Notes under the pieces: model-generated
The model's input: the letters and a program-made list of their open reading frames with translations, nothing else
Told to the model about the DNA's origin: nothing
The model's database searches: none
Translations under genes and position numbers: made by a program
NCBI GenBank assembly: GCA_905221125.1
Contig: CAJNBY010000025.1
Coordinates: 1-18,617, forward strand
From: a bacterium
GTDB lineage: Bacteria; Bacillota; Bacilli; Lactobacillales; Streptococcaceae
Reading direction: 5' to 3'
Length of the DNA: 18,617 nucleotides
Part shown: positions 7,553-16,600 of the stretch, one piece after another
How positions within the stretch are numbered: position 1 is the first letter of the stretch
Layout: every line of letters begins with the position of its first letter

Positions 7553-9093
7553 ATATTCAAGAAGAAATTAAGAAACGTCGTACCTTTGCCATCATCTCTC
7601 ACCCGGACGCGGGGAAAACAACCATTACTGAGCAGTTGCTCTACTTTGGGGGCGAGATTCGTGAGGCTGGTACTGTAAAAGGGAAGAAAACAGGAACTTT
7701 TGCCAAGTCTGACTGGATGGATATCGAGAAGCAGCGTGGGATTTCCGTTACTTCATCTGTTATGCAGTTTGACTACGATGGTAAGCGCGTGAATATCCTA
7801 GATACACCAGGACACGAGGACTTTTCAGAAGATACCTATCGTACCTTGATGGCGGTGGATGCTGCGGTCATGGTTGTGGATTCTGCCAAGGGTATCGAGG
7901 CGCAAACTAAGAAATTATTTGAGGTTGTCAAACACCGTGGCATTCCAGTCTTTACCTTTATGAACAAGCTAGACCGTGACGGTCGTGAGCCTCTGGACCT
8001 CTTGCAAGAATTGGAAGAAGTCTTGGGCATTGCGAGCTATCCGATGAACTGGCCAATCGGGATGGGGAAAGCCTTTGAGGGCTTATATGACCTCTATAAC
8101 CAACACTTGGAACTCTATAAAGGGGATGAGCGTTTTGCCAGTCTAGAGGATGGAGACAAGCTTTTTGGTAGCAATCCTTTCTACGAGCAAGTCAAGGATG
8201 ATATTGAGCTTTTGAATGAAGCTGGGAATGAGTTTTCAGAGGAAGCTATTCTAGCTGGAGAATTGACGCCTGTCTTCTTCGGTTCAGCCCTGACAAATTT
8301 TGGTGTGCAGACCTTCCTTGAAACTTTCCTCAAGTTTGCTCCAGAACCACATGGACATAAGAAAACAGATGGTGAAATTGTGGATCCGTATGACAAGGAT
8401 TTCTCAGGATTTGTCTTTAAAATCCAAGCCAATATGGACCCTCGTCACCGTGACCGTATCGCCTTTGTCCGTATCGTATCAGGGGAATTTGAGCGTGGCA
8501 TGAGTGTCAACTTGCCTCGTACTGGTAAGGGTGCCAAACTATCTAATGTTACTCAGTTTATGGCTGAAAGTCGTGAGAATGTAACCAACGCTGTAGCAGG
8601 TGATATCATCGGTGTTTACGATACCGGTACTTATCAGGTTGGGGACACTTTAACAGTTGGAAAAAACAAGTTTGAATTTGAACCCCTACCAACCTTTACT
8701 CCTGAAATTTTCATGAAAGTTTCTGCTAAGAACGTCATGAAGCAAAAATCCTTCCACAAGGGGATTGAACAATTGGTGCAAGAAGGAGCCATTCAGCTTT
8801 ATAAGAATTACCAAACAGGTGAGTATATGCTGGGTGCTGTTGGTCAACTCCAGTTTGAAGTCTTTAAGCACCGTATGGAAGGCGAGTACAACGCTGAAGT
8901 GGTCATGAGCCCAATGGGTAAAAAGACTGTTCGTTGGATTAAACCAGAGGACTTGGATGAACGGATGTCATCAAGCCGCAATATCTTGGCCAAAGACCGT
9001 TTTGACCAACCAGTCTTCCTCTTTGAAAACGATTTTGCCCTCCGCTGGTTTGCAGATAAGTATCCAGATGTAGAGTTGGAAGAGAAAATGTAA
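7549..9093 (+). CDS. prfC: Peptide chain release factor 3 (RF3)
   Basis: 514-residue translational GTPase, the usual length for streptococcal RF3. It recycles RF1 and RF2 from the ribosome after peptide release. The GTP-binding motifs are intact: G1 HPDAGKTT (18-25), a switch region with the [12 protein letters not shown] signature typical of RF3, G3 DTPGH (85-89) and G4 NKLD (139-142). The beta-barrel domain 2 and the RF3-specific C-terminal domain ([12 protein letters not shown], ending PDVELEEKM) follow. It has its own promoter and appears monocistronic. A weak GA-rich ribosome site (AAAGAGAAC) precedes the ATG, so coupling to the small upstream frame could matter. Confidence 0.97.
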   Translation: MNIQEEIKKRRTFAIISHPDAGKTTITEQLLYFGGEIREAGTVKGKKTGTFAKSDWMDIEKQRGISVTSSVMQFDYDGKRVNILDTPGHEDFSEDTYRTLMAVDAAVMVVDSAKGIEAQTKKLFEVVKHRGIPVFTFMNKLDRDGREPLDLLQELEEVLGIASYPMNWPIGMGKAFEGLYDLYNQHLELYKGDERFASLEDGDKLFGSNPFYEQVKDDIELLNEAGNEFSEEAILAGELTPVFFGSALTNFGVQTFLETFLKFAPEPHGHKKTDGEIVDPYDKDFSGFVFKIQANMDPRHRDRIAFVRIVSGEFERGMSVNLPRTGKGAKLSNVTQFMAESRENVTNAVAGDIIGVYDTGTYQVGDTLTVGKNKFEFEPLPTFTPEIFMKVSAKNVMKQKSFHKGIEQLVQEGAIQLYKNYQTGEYMLGAVGQLQFEVFKHRMEGEYNAEVVMSPMGKKTVRWIKPEDLDERMSSSRNILAKDRFDQPVFLFENDFALRWFADKYPDVELEEKM

Positions 9094-9100
9094 CTCAGTA

Positions 9101-9133
9101 CCAACAATTGGAACTGAAGTTCCTAATTGTTGG
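9101..9133 (+). terminator. Hairpin just after prfC, possible terminator
   Basis: CCAACAATTGGAA and TTCCTAATTGTTGG pair around CTGAAG with one bulge, eight bases past the prfC stop. There is no T run, so termination would be weak. It may instead be the first member of the palindrome array that follows. Confidence 0.45.
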
Positions 9134-9345
9134 ACGCTAGCCGCTATTTTGCGGTCTAGCTAACTGCCTTACTAACTCATCGGCGAAAAATAATCGTTTT
9201 CGCCTCTTCGTGTCGTAATGGTAAGGGAGCGAACTAGCTACCTGCCTCACTAACTACGTTTAGCAAATATGATCGATTTGTAAAACTCAGTGTCGTAATC
9301 TAACAACCGGTAACCGCTGTGGCGGCTTACCTAAACGCTTCACTA

Positions 9346-9384
9346 GGAAAAATCCACGAATATTATCGATTCGTGGATTTTTCC
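9346..9384. repeat. Perfect 16-bp inverted repeat inside the array
   Basis: GGAAAAATCCACGAAT and ATTCGTGGATTTTTCC are exact reverse complements around a 7-base loop. The perfect pairing, set in a decayed array, suggests selection on, or recent homogenisation of, this hairpin. The A/T-rich outer arms give it a terminator-like look in both directions. Confidence 0.8.
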
Positions 9385-9662
9385 GTCGTAATGGTAAGGG
9401 AGCAAACTAGCTACCTGCCTCACTAACTACGTTTGGCAAATGAAATCGATTTGTAAAACTCAGTGTCGTAATCTAACAACCGGTAACCGCTATGGCGGTT
9501 TACCTAAAGGCTTTACTAGGCAGAGTCCGCGAATGATATCGCTTCGTAAAACTTTCCGTCGTAACGATTAGAAAACTGTCTAGCGACCTGCTTTACTAAC
9601 TTCGTGCAGTAATGTAAAAACGGGTAAGCGCTGTGTAATTTTATCTACACGCCATTAATAAG

Positions 9663-9698
9663 AAAAGTCCAGGAATGCTATCAATTCTTGGGCTTTTT
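9663..9698 (+). terminator. Terminator-like hairpin in the prfC downstream region
   Basis: AAAAGTCCAGGAAT and ATTCTTGGGCTTTTT pair around GCTATCA, with G-U wobbles, and end in TTTTT. It is a diverged relative of the perfect hairpin at 9346-9384 and could stop prfC read-through. Confidence 0.6.
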
Positions 9699-9787
9699 CG
9701 TTATGGCAAATGGGAAGTTACCAAGCTCGGTATCTTGGTCTTGGATCAGTAATCCCTACAGCGTTTTATCCAAATCTCCTATGTAAG

Positions 9788-9824
9788 AAAATCCTGCGAA
9801 TGTTATCAATTCTTGGGCTTTTTT
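9788..9824 (+). terminator. Second terminator-like hairpin of the same family
   Basis: The right arm ATTCTTGGGCTTTTTT and loop (TATCA) match the hairpin at 9663-9698. The left arm AAATCCTGCGAAT has two mismatches. It is probably another decayed copy of the array hairpin. Confidence 0.5.
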
Positions 9825-9861
9825 GTAAGAGTTAGTAGATCTAGTCGCCTGTCTGGCTAGT

Positions 9862-10021
9862 TTATACTCAATGAAAATCAAAGAGCAAACTAGGAAGCTA
9901 GCCGCAGGCTGCTCAAAACACCGTTTTGAGGTTGCAGATAGAACTGACGAAGTCAGCTCAAAACACTGTTTTGAGGTTGTGGATGAAGCTGACGTGGTTT
10001 GAAGAGATTTCCGAAGAGTAT
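9862..10021 (+). repeat. BOX element (boxA-boxB-boxC)
   Basis: The element begins TATACTCAATGAAAATCAAA, the classic boxA start, and runs to about 9920. boxB (CCGTTTTGAGGTTGCAG..., 45 bp) spans 9921-9965. boxC (CTGTTTTGAGGTTGTGG...) runs to the characteristic GAAGAGTAT end near 10021. One boxB copy is present. BOX elements are non-autonomous repeats of pneumococcus and close relatives that form long RNA hairpins and can alter expression of neighbouring genes. This copy lies 585 bases upstream of the adhesin start. Confidence 0.95.
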
Positions 10022-10482
10022 TATCATCGAACAATGATCGGCATGTCATAGAGGGCTAGTCTGTTGAGTTTGTAGAATCATCTGTCTATCTATCATTATA
10101 GAAAACATAGGGGTCCGCAATCAATGGTAAGTAGCTTTTTCTCTCCAAATAAGCTTTATAAGTGACAGACTGAAAGTGTCTGAAAATTGGGGGCTATTTT
10201 ACATAACTATTAAAAAATACTATTATTTTTTTGAAAAGAACACATTATAAAATGTAATATATCAACACACTTAAAATACCAAAGAAAATACTCTTTAAAT
10301 TGGTCAAAGAAATTGAATGAATTTACTTTGAACTCTCGTAACAAAAATTTAATATTTCTTAATTTAGAGACATAAAAACGCTTTAATTTTGCTCCATATT
10401 CCTATAAACCAGACTAGAGTACACATTTTACTAATATTTATAAAAAGCGACATCGTTTGCATATAATTTCACTAAAAAATAC
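10022..10482. other. AT-rich non-coding region upstream of the adhesin
   Basis: No supported gene on either strand. A short CAGAC/GTCTG hairpin lies near 10166-10183. The rest, especially 10200-10480, is very A+T rich with TATAAA-like strings, plausible as an upstream control region, although no specific operator is recognised. Confidence 0.5.
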
Positions 10483-10494
10483 TTTTTTTTTTTT
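10483..10494 (+). repeat. 12-base poly-T tract upstream of the adhesin promoter
   Basis: An uninterrupted run of twelve T residues ends 23 bases before the -35 box of the adhesin promoter. Runs of this length are prone to slippage at replication. Its position could let length changes alter transcription. Confidence 0.85.
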
Positions 10495-10517
10495 AGGTAA
10501 AAATGTTTTTGAAGTTA

Positions 10518-10546
10518 TTGAAAAATTTGAAACTAAATTGTATAAT
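10518..10546 (+). promoter_or_regulatory. Promoter of the serine-rich repeat adhesin
   Basis: TTGAAA (10518-10523), a 17-base spacer and TATAAT (10541-10546) make a strong sigma-A promoter. The leader would be about 53 bases and contains AGGAAAGGA about 11 bases before the ATG at 10606. Confidence 0.8.
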
Positions 10547-10605
10547 GTATATTGGTATTTTATTGACAAATACACATAAAAACAAAAGGAAAGGAATCTA
10601 AAAAA

Positions 10606-13600
10606 ATGTTTTTTAGACGCCAAGAAGGTGAATATAGAGAGACGGATCGTGTGACCCGTTTTAAGTTGATCAAGTCAGGTAAGCATTGGTTGCGTGCCTC
10701 GACCTCTCAATTTGGACTCTTTAAAGTCTTGCGTGGTGGTGTAGACGCTGCTCAGGTAACAACTGAAGTAATCGAAGAGCAATCAGCAAATACACTGACT
10801 GGGTTAGATATCCTGAAAGGGATAGCCGCGGCAGGAACGGTACTTGGGGGAGCTATGGCTACTCAAGGACATGTATATGCGAATGAGAATGTAACTGTTG
10901 AAAAAGAAGTGGGAGGAGAAAAACCACTTGCATTGCAAGATTCAGCAGTCTTAGGTAAAGCAAAAGAGACTAAAGAAGAAGGGAATCTTGCTAGTCAGTC
11001 AGACTCTATCAGTCAGTCAAGTTCAAATACTGAGTCAGACTCTACTACTCAATCTCAAAGTCTCTCTGAAAGTGCTAGCCAATCTCAAAGCCTGTCAGAA
11101 AGCGTGAGTCAATCTCAAAGTCTATCGGCTTCACTTAGTGATTCAGTTAGCCAATCAGCAGCAACTTCAGAATCAAGCAAACCTGCGACTTCAGAGTCTG
11201 TAGCAACTGTTTCTTCAGAGACTGTTGCGGATCGTGCGGCTTCTACTCGTAAGGAAGAGCCGTCTGTAGATGCAGCTCTTACCAATACAATCAATCGTAA
11301 TTTGAGCGCTATCGCCCACATCGGGGAAAGCTTGAATGCTCCTGCATCTGTGGAAAACAGCTTGACGACAGCAACGACAGATGTAGCTGTAGCAGCATCA
11401 GCAAATGCAACCGTAACTAAAAAGGCTCAAGAAGATCGTAAAAAGCTATCTAAGATTTCTGCCACTATGGGAGAATATCTAGCCAAGTCTGTTGGTCTAC
11501 CAAATACGGATGCAGCCGTTGCTAAAGTTAACGATGCTGTAACTGCTATCGAAGAAGCTCTTAAAGATCCAAATGCTGATCTTACAGAGGTTATCAAGCA
11601 GGCGACATCTGCACAAAACTCAATTGTGAATGCTGTTCTCCGTGCCAACAACGGAAAACGTAGCAACCTCAATGGTAAACCGATGGCTTCAGGTGTGCAG
11701 TTCCGTGCGCGTAACACACAGCGTGGTGAACGTAAGGTTGGTGAAGATTTCGAGACTCGACCAAACGGTGAAGTTCTTAACTACTTTGTATCCGGTGAAA
11801 ATAGCTCTGCTGCCAACCACTTGAAAGACCATACTGCAGTTCGTGGTGTTCCAAATTACGATAGTAAAGGGAAGATTACATCCATCACTTGGACACTTAT
11901 TCAGAATCCTTTAGCCAACCGTGGTTACACAACGATGATCAAATGGATGCAAATTCCTGATCAGCTTGAGATGCCGACCGAAATCTCAACGGCTTCTTAT
12001 AACGATACCATCACAGGTGCTACAGGGCGTCCGGCAATTGACTTCGCAAATCTTCCTATTGAAAATGGAAACAGCGATAAACTACCAAATCGTTACAACA
12101 CTTATGAAAAGAGCTCACCAGAGACTACAAGTATTGACCGTTTTAAACGTTCAAGTCAAGGTCTAGTTTCTTTAAATAGCCCGGATGAAAACTACAACCT
12201 CTTGAAGAGTTTGTCAGATAACAATGACCAGTGGAAGAGACCAATTTGGCAAAAAATTGATCCAGCTATCGTTCATAAAAATGAAGAAAGAACGATCTGG
12301 CAAACAGCCACTATCGGGGGAAGTCAGAACAGCGTCCATGTCACTCGCTTTACCACAGCTGTCAAGTCAGGAACAAGCAATGGTGACTTGAAGAACATGA
12401 AGTTGCTCTTCGGTTCTGGTTCACGAGATACGACATTCTCTGTAGCTGAGGTTCATACCAACCCACTTGGTTTGTCAAATGCGCAAGCCTACCCAATTGA
12501 AGTTGTTGGTGGTCAAACCCAGTTTGTTAAACAAGTAGAAGCGCCATATAGCTACAGTAGCTTTGCTTCAGCTGGTTTCAAAGCTTGGGGAGAAAACGGG
12601 GACTCTAGCAAGGGTTATGCCGATCCTAACCAATACACTGCCATCGTAGGAACAGGTGCTTATGGAAATGCTAAAGGGCCACGTGATAACAATGGTCGTG
12701 ACCGTATCAGATTGGAATTCAAAGATAAAACAACGGGTGCTACAGTAGACTCAAAACAAGTTGGTCGTACACCAGGGGTCTTTGATTACAATATTCATCG
12801 TACTTTCTTGGATGATAATACAACAACAGATACTCCGATTCGCTTTGTTGTTAAACCAAAAACACCAACTATTGCAACCAACTTAGTAGATGGCGTGAAC
12901 CGTCAGGATATCCGTGTTGAAAACGCAGCACCTGGTAAGACGGTTGTTCTTGAGAAAAACGGTACACAATTAGCAACTGCTACAGCAGACCAGAACGGGG
13001 TAGCCACATTCTCAAAAGTTGCTTTGCAGACAGGGGACCAATTCCGAGCAGTCACTAAAGTTGAAAACCAAGCGCAGTATGTAGATAAGAAAGACAACAT
13101 CGCTAAGACCTACGTAGAGTCTGATAAGAGTAACCAAATCATCGCGCGTAATATCGATAACACTGCACCAACTATCACAGACATCACAGTCAATAAAGGT
13201 GCAACGGTAGAAGACCATAAGATTATCGTTTACCGTGAAGAAGCCTTTGATGTCGATGTCAACTTGACGGATAACAGTGGTAAGCTGAATAAGATTAAGG
13301 TTCATCCGAATGCGAATGCAGATGTTCCTGGATCTGATTTTGAAGTTTCGAATGGTGCAAATATTAGCGGATCAGGAACTAATATTGCCTTTACAAATAA
13401 AACCAATAAGCTAGGACAAGAAAATAATGCAACAGCTTCTAGCCCATATAAGGTAAATATTGCAGGTCAAGTTGGTAGAGGGCAAGAAATTGGTGCAGCT
13501 CCTAATGCTTCAGTAGGATGGACTCGTTATATTAGTGGATACGATCAGTCGGACTTAACAAATAACGACGGAAACAATGCTACTACAAACAATGCAAACA

Positions 13601-16600
13601 TCCAGATTGAAGTTCGTAAGCAGTCTGATAAGTATAATCCGACAGCGACTACTCCAACAATTGACCTACCTGCCAATGGTACAGTAACAAGTTTCGCAAG
13701 TCCTGAAACTTATATTTCAAACAAAAACACTCTACCAACTAAAGGTACTACAGCTGGAACAAAGACAACCTATGCTTGGAAACAAGGTGAATCAACAAAC
13801 GTAACAAATGGAACTCTAAGACGTACAGTTGTGGTTACTTACCCAGATGGTTCAACAGATGAAGTGCCTGTGAACTTCACGCTTCGTGACAATGTAGGAC
13901 CTCAGTTGCAAGTTCAAGGTCATACTTTACCGACTAGAGAACCTGCAGAACCAATTTTCACTGTTTATCGCGGAGCTAACTTCAACCCTGAGTTCAAAGC
14001 ATGGGATAACTCAGGTAAAGTAACAAGTTTAACTTTTTCTGGAGCCGACTTACCTTCGGGAGTGACGAAAACCAACTTCACAACTCAAACAGGTGCAACA
14101 GAAACAAATAAATATACAGCTCGCCAATTTTCAGGTGTTGTATCAGATACAGCAGAACTTGGAGTTAAAACAACCAAAATCACTGTTTCTGATGGAAAAA
14201 ATAATTCAACTTACTTCATGAAGTATCGCGTGGTTGATTATGCTAAGGCGAATTTAGACAACAATGAACTGGTTCGTTCTGTTGGAGAGCCAATAGGTGA
14301 TCCTGCTAACTATCTGGGTTCTACCGCTACCAATAATCGTTTTGAAGGGGATAAGTATTTCCCAAATCCTACTGGATTGACATGGACTTCAAATGATAGT
14401 AGAAGAACTGCAATAGAGTCATCAGCAAGTTTCAATGACCCTGGTAAATACACACGTTACATTAAAGCAACAGTTCCAGAAGATACAAAAAATAATAACA
14501 GTGTAACAAGAACGACTTTTGCTGTCGACAAGGAACTAGAGGTTGTTGTAAAAGTAAAACCAAGTGAACCAACAGGAAATCTTAACACAAATAATGGTGA
14601 TGTAACGGTTGTTCCTAAGAGTGAGCGAAATGTGAATAATTTGTCTATTACGTATACGCCAGAAGGTGCTACAACGACAAAAACGATTACAGCTCAAAAA
14701 GGGAATAATGGATGGACTTTACAGGGAGCACCAGCGGGTGTGACAATTGATCGAAATACAGGTCTTGTTACATTGCCGGATCGACTTGTTAAAGATAATA
14801 CAGAGGTTTCATCTACGTCTGCTGTAGTATCCAACAATGAAAGAATTGAAAGCGATACAGCGGTTCTTAGAACAGTAACAGTAGATAATGAGGGGCCGGT
14901 TATTCAGGCGAATGATGTTACCATAACTGCCGGAGAACCGATTTCAGAGTCTACTATTCCTATTACTGTAACAGATGCAGGTGTAGGTGTGAAAGAGGGA
15001 AGTTTGACTGCAACGCCTCTTCCACAAGGATTACGTTTTGAAAATGGTAAAATTGTTGGAACTCCAACTAAAGTAGGAAAAACTACTACTAATCTTTCGG
15101 CTTTGGATAAGAAAAATAATAGAAGCCAACCAAAATCTATTAACATTACTGTTCAAAGCCAAGCGACTAAATATAATCCAACAACTAAAAATAATGGAAC
15201 TTTCTATGCTGTTCAAGGAGAAGAAGCTTCATCATTAAATGCAGCTGACTTTATTCAGGGGGATATTCCATCTACAGCTACAACTCGCTGGCTGACAACT
15301 CCAGATACAAGTACTTTTGGTAACAAACAAGCAGCTATCGAAGTAAGTTATTCAGATGGTTCTAAGGATACACTAAATTATAACTATACTGTTTATCCAA
15401 AAGCAGAAGCCTTTACTAATAATGAAAAAACAGGAGTCTATAACGCCTTTGTTCACAAAAATAGTATTGGGCAAAGATTGAATCAATATTTAAATATTGA
15501 TCAGCATAAAAATTCTGACGGTACATTAAACGAACAATTATCTAGAGAAAAGGCACAACTATATAATAATGTTAGATGGTCAGCTAGTTACCGTCTTAAT
15601 AATGAAGGCGAAGAGAATGCCACTAGTATAAATCCAGGAAATATCAAAGAGATTCTTAATAATGGTACCATCCATAGAACGGATTATACCATTAATGCTG
15701 AGTTTCCGAATGGACGTTTTGGCGCAGTGACGGTAGATAATCCTGCTTTAAGAAGTAGTTCGGAATTTACTTACACTATTTATGAGTTTGAAGCAAAACA
15801 AGATTATGAAACAACTGTTGGAAATCTTGAACCTTTAAATAACATTGCTGGGAATAATGCTTCTGAAGCAATTCAGCCAAAAGAATCTTCGAATGCTGCT
15901 CCAGAAGGAACAACATATAGTTGGAAAAACAATAGTGGACCAGATGATTCAACTGTTTCTAGAGTAGGAATTGTAACGAAGTATGTAAGTGTCACCTTAC
16001 CACCGGAATCAAATACTAGAACAACGACTAAAGAGTACCCAGTTTACATTAAAGTTAAACCACAGGCTCCAATAATTGAACCGGATTCAGTAACAGAAAA
16101 AGCAGGACTGCCAAATCAGTCGATTGTTGTAAAAAATGTTACTCCGGGAGCAACTGTATCGATGACAATTGCAGGTAAAACTATTACGCTTCCACCAGAG
16201 CGAGTTACTGGCAATACAGTCGAGTTTAATTCAACGGATTTGGCCGAAGTATATGCGGCAAATAATGGGCTTTTACCAGAAGGAAACATAACGGTAACCC
16301 AAGCAGTTTCTGTTTCAAATCCTAAATATAATCCTCAGGATCCATCTACGGGTAATCAAAATGAATTATTGTCATCAGAGGCCGGGACAGGTGCGATTAC
16401 TGGCGAGAGAGTGAAGCCTGTTGCTCAACCTACAATTGTAGAAGTAAAAGATAGAAAAACAGGTAATTGGGTTCCCGTGCCAAATGCAACTGCGGGTAAT
16501 CTAACTACGCATACTTTCTATGCGGGCGATGAACTTCGCTTCACAACGAAATTTACTGATAATAGTGGTAAGATTAAGTCGACAGTCACTAGTCCAAGTA

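Larger units (their letters stand above)
9136..9700. repeat. Tandem array of imperfect palindromes, 173-bp higher-order unit
   Basis: The marker GTCGTAA recurs at 9212, 9292, 9385, 9465 and 9558, that is, with alternating spacings of 80 and 93 bp. Segments 9212-9345 and 9385-9518 are nearly identical copies. Each sub-unit holds a hairpin: GCTAGCCGC/GCGGTCTAGC (9136-9160), GGCGAAAA/TTTTCGCC (9182-9204), GGTAACCGC/GCGGCTTACC (9309-9331 and, variant, 9482-9504) and the perfect stem at 9346-9384. Copies decay to the right. No coding frame fits. It resembles hairpin-rich pneumococcal repeats such as SPRITE in style, but I cannot confirm membership. Confidence 0.8.

Noticed and set aside
9136..9700. 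CRISPR array or tRNA cluster in the region after prfC
   Set aside because: Units are imperfect palindromes with alternating spacing and no constant repeat plus unique spacers. No cloverleaf with a T-loop GTTCRA-type motif was found.
9756..10049. 97-codon minus-strand frame
   Set aside because: It lies over the BOX element, which is well known to carry spurious open frames.
11427..11717. Minus-strand frames opposite the adhesin binding region (also near 13012-13305 and 14904-15216)
   Set aside because: They are antisense to a continuous 8-kb coding frame with strong domain signals and have no start signals of their own.
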